Positions 1 to 7,908 of a stretch of 48,272 bases of DNA are shown in pieces; positions within the stretch are counted from its first letter, which is position 1; each line of letters begins with the position of its first letter. The notes under the pieces were generated by a model. It had not been told where the DNA came from. It worked only from the letters and a program-made list of their open reading frames with translations, and did not search any database. This stretch comes from Candidatus Hydrogenedentota bacterium (GTDB lineage: Bacteria; Hydrogenedentota; Hydrogenedentia; Hydrogenedentales; CAILVY01). The translations under genes were made by a program, and so were the position numbers. The stretch spans positions 1 to 48,272 of the forward strand of contig JAKQOG010000167.1 of NCBI GenBank assembly GCA_029565395.1, read 5' to 3'.

Positions 1-405
1 GGTATAAGTGAAGGCGAAGGCATAAGCGAGGGCGAAGGTATAAGTGAAGGCGTGTCTGAAGGCGGGGAGGAGGGCGTGCCCTCCGAAGGCATGCCGGAGG
101 AAGGAGAAGGCGGATATGAAAATACCCATACCGCCGACCAGAATAACGACTACTTTATTAACCTCTCTGAACTCCTCCGCGTGATCCAATTTTTCAATTC
201 AGGCGGACTCCAGTGCCAAACTGGCACCGAAGACGGGTATGCTCCAGGACTTGGCGAGCAATCCTGCATCCCCCATGCCAGCGATTATAATCCCCAAGAC
301 TGGGTGATTAGTCTTTCAGAACTCCTGCGTATTATCCAATTCTTCAACTCCGGCGGATATCACCCCTGTTTCGGCTCTGAGGATGGTTTCTGTGCCGGGC
401 CTTAA
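1..405 (+). CDS. C-terminal end of a secreted protein: Glu/Gly linker plus EF-hand-like tail (5' partial)
   Basis: The frame is open to the left edge, so the gene begins outside the window. The visible 134 codons start with 18-bp repeats encoding GISEGE-type units, a flexible acidic Glu/Gly linker. About 95 residues follow with two related EF-hand-like motifs. The first, beginning DQNNDYFINLSE, fits a 12-residue calcium loop with D1, N3, D5, I8 and E12. The second, beginning DYNPQDWVISLSE, is one residue longer. Each is followed by a helix of the type LLRVIQFFNSGG. Cysteines lie between and after the motifs. The same tail ends the convergent gene at 464-4498 and the gene running off the right edge. 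By analogy with dockerins I infer a calcium-dependent anchoring or sorting domain; no activity can be assigned because the functional part lies off the window. Confidence 0.85.
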   Translation, partial: GISEGEGISEGEGISEGVSEGGEEGVPSEGMPEEGEGGYENTHTADQNNDYFINLSELLRVIQFFNSGGLQCQTGTEDGYAPGLGEQSCIPHASDYNPQDWVISLSELLRIIQFFNSGGYHPCFGSEDGFCAGP

Positions 406-463
406 TATTACCGTCCGCTAATTCTGTGTGCCTGCCGTTGAGGAAATCTATTAGACGATACCC

Positions 464-3400
464 CTATGGCCCAGCACAGAACCCATCTTCCGAGCCAGGG
501 CAAGATCGGTATCCACCAGAATTGTAAAACTGGATAAGGCGGAGGAGTTCGGAGAGGCCAATAACCCAATCTTGTGGGTTATAGTCACTGGCGTGGTGGG
601 AGCAGGTTTGATCACCGGAGCCGGGATTGAATCCATCTTCGCCGGCGGCATCGCAGTGAAAACCGTTTGAATTGAAAAATTGGATCACACGGAGGAGTTC
701 AGAGAGGTTAATAAAGTAGTCGTTATTCTGGTCGGCGGAATGGTGCTCGTTTTCACCTTCACCTTCACCTTCACTGGATCCTTCGCATAGCCCTTCGGTA
801 TAGCCTTCGCCCAAGCCTTCTCCCTCCTCCGGCATGCCTTCGGCGGGCAAGCCCTCTTCCTCACCTTCTGAGGTGGAACAATCGTATGTGCCTGTATCGG
901 GAGTGCCAGGGGTTCCCCCCAGGACACTGCTGCATCGCCAAGAGGCGGGGTCATTCCATGCACCAGTATCGATAGGGATAGGGTCGCGTAAGGTGAGGGA
1001 GCGTCCGCCGCCGTCGGTTTCGGGAATCCATGCGTCGTCGTACGTGAAATCAAGAATGACCTGCCCCTGTTGATCTTCGAGACGGAGGTTTTCTCCTGCA
1101 TTGTCGAGACGGCCTGTATACGCGCCAATGACGGGATAGTCCGAGCCATAGATGGACTCAAAAATGGCGGTATCGCGGACGACAACTGCATACGCTCCAG
1201 CGGCAAGGTCGTATGCAGGGAACACGAAGTCCACACCATTGGTGAAACGAAGGTTTAACAGGCTGATCGTTTCGGCGCCGGTATTCACCAACTCGATGAA
1301 TTCCGCGTCATCTTCGGTTTCTGGGTGATACATGATCTCGGTAATGCGCACGAATGCGGCGGGATCACCCATCGTAAGCACGACATCTTGCAACGGGCTC
1401 CATGCGCTGTCCAAGGCGCGTGCGGTGATGTGAGTCGTTCCCTCCGCGATGATAGGTTGACTGTACAGGGAAGCTTGGGGGGCAATTTCGCCGATCGGCA
1501 GGCGCGTGCCGGCAAGTTCGAAACCGAGGAGAAAATCCGGGCTGGCGATATCGGAATTCAGACCATGCACGGCGAGTACATTTTGCTGTCCCAGGAGATT
1601 TTGATGTGACGTAAGGTCATATTGGATGAAGTTTCGGGCGTTAGCATCGTCCACCTCGGCATCAGCGATGGCATTCCATGCCGGATCGCCGCTGAAATTG
1701 GCACGTACCACCTCGACGCCGTTGAGGTAAGCGATAAATGCGTCATCATAGCGCACGCGGAGTGTCAGCGATTGCAATTCTCGTTTGTCATAGGTGAACG
1801 GCGCCCGGACATAACAGCTTGTGGCGGTGCCCGGCATGTCGGTAAGCGCAAAGTCGATCAGGTCCGAGAAGTTAACCGGATCCCCGGGTGCGGTTTCGTA
1901 TCCGACTGCACCGGCGGCCAAAGCCCATGACGTGTCGTCGAATGCCGGTGAACCCCATGCATTGCCCGTGGAGAGACCGCCATTCGCAACATCGCCCACA
2001 AGATGAAATGACGAAGGATCGAAGTAGGGCCATTCCCCCTGTGCCGCGAAACATTCGATTTCCGCGCCGCCGTATCCCTGGAAATGGACAAGGTTGAGGT
2101 CATAGGCGCCTGGCTCAAGGATATTAAAGACGGCGAGGGTGTCTTCCGGACCGCGCGGATAAGGCGCTGAGCACTCGAAAATGGTGCTTCCGTGGGTAAG
2201 GGTCAAGCGGAAACCATCGTCGCTGTTTACCCCAAAGGTCCATGGTCCTGTTTCCGGGATCACAATCCTTCCAAGTGCAACCAGCACAAAGTTATCCACT
2301 TCGACTTCCATGGTTGTGCCGGGGTAAGGGGTATCATCAAGGAAATGGGCATTGCTTCCAGTATTGCGGAAGTTGATGAAGGGAACGACGGAAGTCGTCG
2401 AACTGGTCTGAACCGCCGGATTATCCAGAACATACTCAACATCCTCAAGATTGTTGACATCCATATTTGCCGTAATGAACGTCACCTCGAAACCACTGAA
2501 TCCCTGTTCCAGGGCAGCGCCGCCATTTTCTTCGGTCGGCACGAATACGCGTCTGGGAGCTTCATAGGGAAGCAATGTCACGGCTTCACCCGGCGCGGAC
2601 GTGGACACCGGTAGCCTGGGATCGCCTCCGTCCAACCGGTAGTAGATCCCGGCATCTCCGCTCTCAAGCGAAATGATATCGCCCGGTTGGATAACGCCCC
2701 CCTGTTGAATGATGCCGTTCACGCGGACATTGGGCGCATCGATCATAGGAAACCAGGCCTTCGCACGGAGTTGGTCGATTAATACCCCGGGGCGCTGCAC
2801 CAAGTACTCGTTGGCAATATAGTCTACAGCGGGTACCCAATGGTCGTCGCGATTCAGGGGAGGTTCGGTTCTCGAATCGCCCCAGCGCGCGGATTCGGCC
2901 ACAATGGCCAGTTGAATTTCCTGCATACGGGCTTGGAGACGTTGTTCCGCTGCTTCTGTATTTAAAGCCCCGTTCCCCAGGCAATGCCGTTGCACGCGAT
3001 CCGCGAATCGCATCCGAAATTCCGGATGTTCCATCAACTGTTGAAATAACCATTGCGGGTTGAAGTGCTGCTGTAACTCCCCGCCCGGGAACGGTCCCGT
3101 GCGATCTTCGTAAATGTTGAACAGGGTGTGTTCCGCATCGTGGGCGAAGAATTTGAATCCGGCGGGGATATTCCGGTTGTAAATGCCAAAGAAGTTGTTT
3201 GGTCCGTTGTTGCCCATGAAAGCCGAGATTGGCGAATCGAGGTTTCCACCGTAATAAATGACGATCATGTAGTCAATAAGGTTATCCAGGTCCACAAGGC
3301 GTTCGAGGAGGGGATCAGGTATGCCGTCCACGGTGAGTCCCTGTACGGCGTAATATGACGCATCAGTAGAGAATCCTGCAGTTGCTTTCTCCCACAAGCG

Positions 3401-4498
3401 GTTCCAGGCATCCATCGTACCATCGGTTGCTACCACGATGTAGGGTCCCGCTTCGACTTTTACCACGTCATAATCGGCCGTGGCGCCGCCGAAGTAGGTT
3501 TCGGCATAGTCCGCCTCCGACCGTTCCTGGGTTTGATAGAGGCCCCAATATTGACCGTTGATGTAAAGGTGGTAAAAGCGGCTGCGTGTATAAGGCTGCC
3601 CCATGTCGTGTTGCGTGTCGCGCGAAAAGACATCGCGCAACATGGTGCAATTGGGGTCTCCGCCCAAGCTCCAGGAATAGTTTTGCGCGGTCCGAAGGTC
3701 CACCTTGTCAAATACGTCCGCGCCTTCATCATCAAACAATGGATAGTTCAACCGGGCATCGCCATACGCGGACCGGAAGAACAGGCGAAAGGCATGTTTG
3801 GGGTTTGACGGATCCCGGCTGAAGCCTCCGCGAATGCGCACGCCCGCATTAATTTGGAAGCCGGGTGTTCCGTCCGGCTTTATGAGTTCAATAGAGGCCG
3901 GACGTTCCCACTCATCGCCTTCTCCCCATGCGTTCATATAAATGCCCGTGGAAGGATCGAACAGATTGCCCAGATCCGTCGCCATCGAAATGGAGGGAAT
4001 CGCAAGTAAGGCTTCGTCCATTATGTCACTATACCGTGGATCGTTAACCACATTCGGGTCCATGCCGTAGTCGATAAACTGTCCCGGGCCGGTACACTGG
4101 GCAGGCCATTCGGGCCCGGGAGCCTCGCCATTCGGTGATTGCTGGATTACATCTGAGAGGAACAGGTAAGTGTGCGTTACAACACGCGACGTTGCTTCGC
4201 TCACAAAATAAGCAATCGCTCGTACAACGGTTGTTCTGTCAATGGGAATCGGTACCGTGTAGGTTATCCCAACATCACGTGACGGTGTTGATCCATCCAG
4301 GGTGTAGCGGATGGCTCCTGATGGATCTGCCAACGACAATGTCAACTCAAATGGCGCATTATAGAACCCGTGTTCTATGCTGAAAATCGGTTCATGCGGC
4401 GTAATTTCCTGCCCCCATGCGCTTATCGCACTTGAAACAAATATCACCGCCATCTCGATAAATACCATGCCGCACAACCGATAACCGTTCACATACAT
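464..4498 (-). CDS. CotH-family secreted protein with PA14-like, lamin-tail and EF-hand-like tail domains
   Basis: A 1344-residue protein. The ATG at 4498 has a GGAGAAGG ribosome site just upstream, and a signal peptide covers about residues 1-30. Domains in order: a chitobiase-type C-terminal repeat near residue 66 (YTLDGSTPS); a CotH region at about 170-560, with YWGLYQTQERSEADY near 322 and FFAHDAEHTLF near 450; a PA14-like sandwich at about 700-820 (GPWTFGVNSDDGFRL); a second beta domain at about 880-990 (DDAFIAYLNGVEVV); a lamin-tail domain from about 1050 (ITEIMYHPETEDDAEFIELV); a Glu/Gly linker at about 1203-1242; and the paired EF-hand-like tail at about 1252-1344. CotH proteins of spores are protein kinases; bacterial relatives of this large secreted type are mostly uncharacterised, so kinase activity is not claimed. 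The gene converges on 1-405 with 58 bp between the stops. The domain calls are firm; the biological role is unknown. Confidence 0.9.
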   Translation of the reverse strand: MYVNGYRLCGMVFIEMAVIFVSSAISAWGQEITPHEPIFSIEHGFYNAPFELTLSLADPSGAIRYTLDGSTPSRDVGITYTVPIPIDRTTVVRAIAYFVSEATSRVVTHTYLFLSDVIQQSPNGEAPGPEWPAQCTGPGQFIDYGMDPNVVNDPRYSDIMDEALLAIPSISMATDLGNLFDPSTGIYMNAWGEGDEWERPASIELIKPDGTPGFQINAGVRIRGGFSRDPSNPKHAFRLFFRSAYGDARLNYPLFDDEGADVFDKVDLRTAQNYSWSLGGDPNCTMLRDVFSRDTQHDMGQPYTRSRFYHLYINGQYWGLYQTQERSEADYAETYFGGATADYDVVKVEAGPYIVVATDGTMDAWNRLWEKATAGFSTDASYYAVQGLTVDGIPDPLLERLVDLDNLIDYMIVIYYGGNLDSPISAFMGNNGPNNFFGIYNRNIPAGFKFFAHDAEHTLFNIYEDRTGPFPGGELQQHFNPQWLFQQLMEHPEFRMRFADRVQRHCLGNGALNTEAAEQRLQARMQEIQLAIVAESARWGDSRTEPPLNRDDHWVPAVDYIANEYLVQRPGVLIDQLRAKAWFPMIDAPNVRVNGIIQQGGVIQPGDIISLESGDAGIYYRLDGGDPRLPVSTSAPGEAVTLLPYEAPRRVFVPTEENGGAALEQGFSGFEVTFITANMDVNNLEDVEYVLDNPAVQTSSTTSVVPFINFRNTGSNAHFLDDTPYPGTTMEVEVDNFVLVALGRIVIPETGPWTFGVNSDDGFRLTLTHGSTIFECSAPYPRGPEDTLAVFNILEPGAYDLNLVHFQGYGGAEIECFAAQGEWPYFDPSSFHLVGDVANGGLSTGNAWGSPAFDDTSWALAAGAVGYETAPGDPVNFSDLIDFALTDMPGTATSCYVRAPFTYDKRELQSLTLRVRYDDAFIAYLNGVEVVRANFSGDPAWNAIADAEVDDANARNFIQYDLTSHQNLLGQQNVLAVHGLNSDIASPDFLLGFELAGTRLPIGEIAPQASLYSQPIIAEGTTHITARALDSAWSPLQDVVLTMGDPAAFVRITEIMYHPETEDDAEFIELVNTGAETISLLNLRFTNGVDFVFPAYDLAAGAYAVVVRDTAIFESIYGSDYPVIGAYTGRLDNAGENLRLEDQQGQVILDFTYDDAWIPETDGGGRSLTLRDPIPIDTGAWNDPASWRCSSVLGGTPGTPDTGTYDCSTSEGEEEGLPAEGMPEEGEGLGEGYTEGLCEGSSEGEGEGENEHHSADQNNDYFINLSELLRVIQFFNSNGFHCDAAGEDGFNPGSGDQTCSHHASDYNPQDWVIGLSELLRLIQFYNSGGYRSCPGSEDGFCAGP

Positions 4499-4623
4499 GC
4501 AACCTTCTCCGTACAGCGTTTTTACACTTTGTCGTTATTATACTGTTTTTGCAACCCGAAGAGGAGTGGAACAGACGGGTGTAATCGCATAAAATTAGGA
4601 GATTCAACGAAGGAGAAATGATT

Positions 4624-5583
4624 ATGCCGCAGTTTGAAATGTCATTGGAGGAATTGAGGGAGTATAGGGGACGGAATCCGCGTCCAGCGGATTTTGACGG
4701 GTATTGGGAAAAGGCGCTGGTGGAAATGAATGCACTGGAGCCGAACGTGGAGTTGATTCCGAGTGGGTTTCAGACGCCGTTTGCGGAATGCTTTGATATG
4801 TATTTTACGGGAGTGCGCGGGGCCCGGCTTCATGCGAAGTATTTAAGGCCCAGAAGCGGCAAGCAGCCGCATCCGGCGATTCTTCAGTTTCATGGATACA
4901 GCGGGAATTGCGGGGAGTGGCATGAGAAGCTGGGATTTGTGGCGATGGGGTTTTCGGTGGCGGCGCTGGACTGCCGGGGTCAGGGCGGTCTTTCCGACGA
5001 TACGGGAGGAAGTAAAGGCAATACATTGAAGGGACATATTATTCGCGGGCTGGATGATACCCCGGATAATCTGATGTACCATCATTTATTTCTTGACACG
5101 GCGCAGTTGGCGAAAATCGTAATGGCACTGCCGGAGGTAGATGCAAAGCGGATTGGAGCGATGGGAATGTCGCAGGGGGGCGGTCTGACGCTGGCGTGCG
5201 GTGCACTGGAACCGCGAATTAAGCGATTGGTGCCGGTTTGCCCGTTTTTGTGCGATTATCAACGGGTTTGGGAGATGGATCTGGCGGTGAATGCATATGA
5301 AGAACTGAAAACGTATTTCCGTTTTTTTGATCCGCGGCATGAGCGGGAAAAAGAGGTATTCACGACCCTGGGCTACATCGATTGTCAACATCTGGCTCCG
5401 CGTATAAAAGGCGAGGTGTTGATGGCGATCGGGCTCATGGATGAGATCTGCCCGCCCTCGAGCCAGTTTGCGGCGTATAACAAGATCACAGCAAAAAAGC
5501 AGGTGGTGTTGTATCCGGATTTCACGCATGAGGGCTATCCGGGGTTCATGGATCAGGCGTTTCAGTTTTTGGCAGGACTTTGA
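4624..5583 (+). CDS. Acetylxylan esterase / cephalosporin-C deacetylase family (CE7) hydrolase
   Basis: About 319 residues, the usual CE7 length. I prefer the ATG at 4624 over the one at 4618, because AGGAG at 4611-4615 lies 8 nt from the former and only 2 nt from the latter. The N-terminus has the family motif RPADFDGYWEKAL. The catalytic serine sits in GMSQGGG near residue 183. The acid is the Asp in GLMDEICPP near 272 and the His is in FTHEGYPG near 301. These positions fall close to those of the Thermotoga CE7 enzyme as I recall them (188/274/303). CE7 enzymes remove acetyl groups from small acetylated xylo-oligosaccharides and also act on cephalosporin C, typically in the cytoplasm; no signal peptide is seen here. 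The neighbouring kinase, isomerase and oxidoreductase genes fit a role in stripping acetyl groups from imported sugars. Confidence 0.93.
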   Translation: MPQFEMSLEELREYRGRNPRPADFDGYWEKALVEMNALEPNVELIPSGFQTPFAECFDMYFTGVRGARLHAKYLRPRSGKQPHPAILQFHGYSGNCGEWHEKLGFVAMGFSVAALDCRGQGGLSDDTGGSKGNTLKGHIIRGLDDTPDNLMYHHLFLDTAQLAKIVMALPEVDAKRIGAMGMSQGGGLTLACGALEPRIKRLVPVCPFLCDYQRVWEMDLAVNAYEELKTYFRFFDPRHEREKEVFTTLGYIDCQHLAPRIKGEVLMAIGLMDEICPPSSQFAAYNKITAKKQVVLYPDFTHEGYPGFMDQAFQFLAGL

Positions 5584-5585
5584 AA

Positions 5586-5646
5586 GAGGCTTGAGGCTTG
5601 AGGCTTGAGGCTTGAGGCTTGAGGCTTGAGGCTTGAGGTTTGAGGC
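5586..5646. repeat. Tandem heptanucleotide array, unit TTGAGGC
   Basis: Directly after the esterase stop codon there are eight full copies of a 7-bp unit TTGAGGC: six perfect, one ending in T, then one perfect. A partial GAGGC precedes them. The array is non-coding on the plus strand. On the minus strand three units make 21 bp and read as a repeated SSLKPQA-type peptide, which I treat as chance. Confidence 0.95.
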
Positions 5647-5714
5647 TAGTAGATATTTCAAAATCAATTGAATACTTTAAACAAGGTAGTGATAATAAAT
5701 AACATTCACATTAC

Positions 5715-5799
5715 CGTCATTTCCGCGAAAGCGGGAATCCAGGAAATTTGTGAGCATATTTACACTTTAACCTGGATCCCCGCTTTCGCGTGGATGACG
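5715..5799. repeat. REP/MITE-like element of two inverted palindromes
   Basis: The left arm (5715-5743) begins CGTCAT and ends CCAGG. The right arm (5771-5799) begins CCTGG and ends GATGACG. They are near-perfect inverted copies around a 27-bp AT-rich spacer. Each arm holds its own small palindrome (CCGCGAAAGCGG type). Sequences of this CCGCGAAAGCGGGAATCC kind are widespread intergenic repeats in several phyla, including Neisseria dRS3-like elements. No coding capacity. Confidence 0.85.
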
Positions 5800-5893
5800 A
5801 TAAGGGCAGTGTGAGGTGTTTCGTTACTAACGGCCTGGTTTTGGGATATTTTCCGGCGGCCATAAAGTTTAAATCGGACACTTAATGCTAAAG

Positions 5894-5935
5894 GCGAATA
5901 GCTGATAGCTGATCGCTGACATCTGATAGCTAGAA
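5894..5935. repeat. Degenerate heptanucleotide array, unit GCTGATA/GCTGATC/GCTGACA
   Basis: About five consecutive 7-bp units read GCGAATA, GCTGATA, GCTGATC, GCTGACA and TCTGATA just upstream of the aminotransferase gene. The same heptad recurs inverted at 7445-7479 and directly at 41105-41125. The rest of the 5584-5953 spacer holds only this array, the TTGAGGC array and the REP-like element; I see no gene in it. Confidence 0.8.
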
Positions 5936-5953
5936 TCAAATAGGAATTACGAC

Positions 5954-7507
5954 ATGTTTGAGCGGGTTGTATTGAGTTTGGAAGATCTGTTGGGGGTGGA
6001 GTATGTGGACGGGGTGTGTGCGGCGCGGGCGTGTCTGGCGGGGGAAAGCAAGGCGGCGTTGTTGAGGATGGCGCGGGAAAAGGTGGATTTTTTCCCGATG
6101 GCGGTTCAGCATCGGCTGAAAGAGCTATTGCCACGTATCGGAAAGCAATGTGTGACGCCTCTAGGGAATTCAAGTGCGGGTGCGGGTGGGGCAGCCTTTG
6201 ATGCGGCGATGAAACGGATATTTTCGCCGTTGAGCGGCTTTGGCTTTTACCGGATCGGTGAGGACGGACGGCTGTTTCTAATTGCAAAAAGCGAACATTA
6301 TCATACGCCGTTGGGACATGTATTTCCGGGGTATCGTTTGGTGGAGATTGCGCGGCAACTTGGGATACCGAATGCGACACACAACAATACGCGGGGGCAT
6401 ATTACGCGGCTGCTGGAGACGGAATTGGTGCGCGCGGCGGGGTGCGAGACATTGAACCGTGTGATCAATCTGGAAACGGGCAGCCTGGCGATGGAAGCAG
6501 CAATAAAACTTGTATTAGGCAGGTTCTACAAGGCGCAAACGGATTCGCCGGAACCGAAGTATGCGGGACGAATTCCGGTGTTGGTGGTACTGGGCGATGA
6601 CGAAGGCGGGATTCAGGCGAATTATCATGGCACGACGATGGTGGCGCAGATTATGCGAGGGATGTGGATGGAGCTTCGTGATCGTGCGGAGCGGCAGGAG
6701 GCGTTTCTGGTGCGGAGTGTGCGCCCGAATCAGATGGAAGAGTTGGAAGGGGTGTTTGCGGAGTGGAATTCCGGGAACTATAAAATTGCAGGCTTTTTCC
6801 ATGAGTTAGTGTTGATGAATTACGGCGGGAAGTGGCTGGAGGAGGAATTTGTGCGGCGCGCGTATGCGTTGTGCGCGGAACATGATGTGCCGCCGATTGT
6901 AGATGAAATCCAGACCGGGATTTGGAGTCCCGAGTTGTTTATGTTTCGCGAGTACGGGGTGAAGCCGGCGATGGCGGCGCTGGGGAAAGGATTCCCCGGC
7001 GGGGAGTATCCGGCGTCGCGGATTTTGTTCTCGGCGGCATTTGACGTGCTGCCGCAGTTCGGTGCACTGGTGACGAACGGTCAGGAGGAGTTGGCGTCGT
7101 TGTCGTATCTGATCACGATGAAGTGGGCGGAGGCGAATAGTCCGGTGACACGGGCTGTGGGGGAGTATTACGAGGAACGTTTGCGGGAATTGGCGGCGCG
7201 TCATTCGGACCAGATCAGCGCGATTGAGGGACGGCGGCATCTGGCAGGAGTCTATTTCCACACGCTGGAAGCTGCAAAATTTTTTGTGAAACAGGTGAAT
7301 AAAGCAGGCATGGACATCAGTGTACAGACTTACAAGGCAGGCTGTCCCCCGAGCGCGTTGACAAAGCTGCCGCTGATTGTAAATAAAGAGGTGGTGGATG
7401 TGGTGATTGGGGTGATGGAGCGGGCGCTTGGAGGAAATTGGGAAAGCGGTCAGCGGTCAGCTATCAGCGGTCAGCCGGAAAAGGACCCAAACGACGCAAA
7501 TGACTGA
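5954..7507 (+). CDS. Class III (PLP-dependent) aminotransferase family protein
   Basis: 517 residues; the ATG at 5954 has AGGA 8 nt upstream. Fold-type I class III features are visible. VDEIQTGIW near residue 317 supplies the cofactor-binding Asp. ALGKGFPGGEYPAS near 344 supplies the Lys that should form the Schiff base with pyridoxal phosphate. NLETGSLAMEAAIKL near 180 resembles the phosphate-binding Gly/Ser-Ala segment. These enzymes move amino groups between amino and keto acids or sugars, or act as mutases or decarboxylases; the substrate cannot be read from sequence. The extended N-terminal 80 residues match nothing I recognise. The last 20 residues are encoded by a heptanucleotide repeat array and look like a recent extension. 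It is followed by a DUF2442 remnant and the sugar-kinase operon, so a sugar-derived substrate is possible. Confidence 0.85.
   Translation: MFERVVLSLEDLLGVEYVDGVCAARACLAGESKAALLRMAREKVDFFPMAVQHRLKELLPRIGKQCVTPLGNSSAGAGGAAFDAAMKRIFSPLSGFGFYRIGEDGRLFLIAKSEHYHTPLGHVFPGYRLVEIARQLGIPNATHNNTRGHITRLLETELVRAAGCETLNRVINLETGSLAMEAAIKLVLGRFYKAQTDSPEPKYAGRIPVLVVLGDDEGGIQANYHGTTMVAQIMRGMWMELRDRAERQEAFLVRSVRPNQMEELEGVFAEWNSGNYKIAGFFHELVLMNYGGKWLEEEFVRRAYALCAEHDVPPIVDEIQTGIWSPELFMFREYGVKPAMAALGKGFPGGEYPASRILFSAAFDVLPQFGALVTNGQEELASLSYLITMKWAEANSPVTRAVGEYYEERLRELAARHSDQISAIEGRRHLAGVYFHTLEAAKFFVKQVNKAGMDISVQTYKAGCPPSALTKLPLIVNKEVVDVVIGVMERALGGNWESGQRSAISGQPEKDPNDAND
7445..7479. repeat. Heptanucleotide array inside the aminotransferase 3' end
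   Basis: Units AGCGGTC, AGCGGTC, AGCTATC, AGCGGTC and AGCCGGA run without a gap. AGCGGTC is the reverse complement of a rotation of GCTGACC, and AGCTATC that of GCTGATA, so this is the same family as at 5894 and 41105. It encodes the SGQRSAISGQ stretch near the C-terminus. Confidence 0.85.
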
Positions 7508-7583
7508 AAGGACGAGCTAGAGAATGTAAAAGCAAATCATTTTTGGTATACGCACAAATTAGGAGCGAATTGAAAATGTTGGG

Positions 7584-7589
7584 TATAAT
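7584..7589 (+). promoter_or_regulatory. Possible -10 element (TATAAT) for the DUF2442 gene
   Basis: A perfect TATAAT lies 22 nt upstream of the ATG at 7612. No convincing -35 hexamer is found at 16-18 nt distance, so this is weak. The intergenic spacer before it (7508-7583) shows nothing else. Confidence 0.3.
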
Positions 7590-7611
7590 ATGAGTTCATT
7601 GGAGATGTGGC

Positions 7612-7887
7612 ATGGGTGCTTCGGAAAATAAGCCGGGCGAACGTGTGAAGGATGTGCGATTCACTGAAGATATGTTAAGAGTGGACCTATTGGACGGGCG
7701 ATTCATATCCGTGCCGTTAGTATGGTTTCCCCGTTTGTTGCATGCGGCGCCAACGCAACGGGAGCATTGGGAGTTTTGCGGTGCAGGATATGGCATTCAC
7801 TAGCCTGAATTGGATGAAGACATCAGCGCAGAAGGGCTACTCTGTGGTGCGCCTGCGCCTCATGGTGCGGAACTCGCAGAGGTATGA
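7612..7887 (+). pseudogene. DUF2442 protein gene interrupted by an in-frame amber codon
   Basis: The ATG at 7612 has GGAG 7 nt upstream. The first 63 codons encode a typical DUF2442 sequence: VKDVRFTEDMLRVDLLDGR, then VPLVWFPRLLHA, then WEFCGAGYGIH. Next comes TAG at 7801-7803, then PELDEDISAEGLLCGAPAP in the same frame to a TGA at 7885-7887. In family members I recall, the residue between GIH and PELDEDIS is Trp (TGG), so a single G-to-A change explains the stop. DUF2442 proteins are small and often paired with DUF4160; no DUF4160 gene is present. Possibilities are a pseudogene, a sequencing error, or a truncated protein still made. Readthrough is conceivable but unsupported. Confidence 0.85.
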
Positions 7888-7908
7888 CAACCGAATTGAG
7901 GCGATACT

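Noticed and set aside
5086..5667. Minus-strand frame with repeated SSLKPQA peptide
   Set aside because: It arises from the TTGAGGC array and antisense to the esterase.
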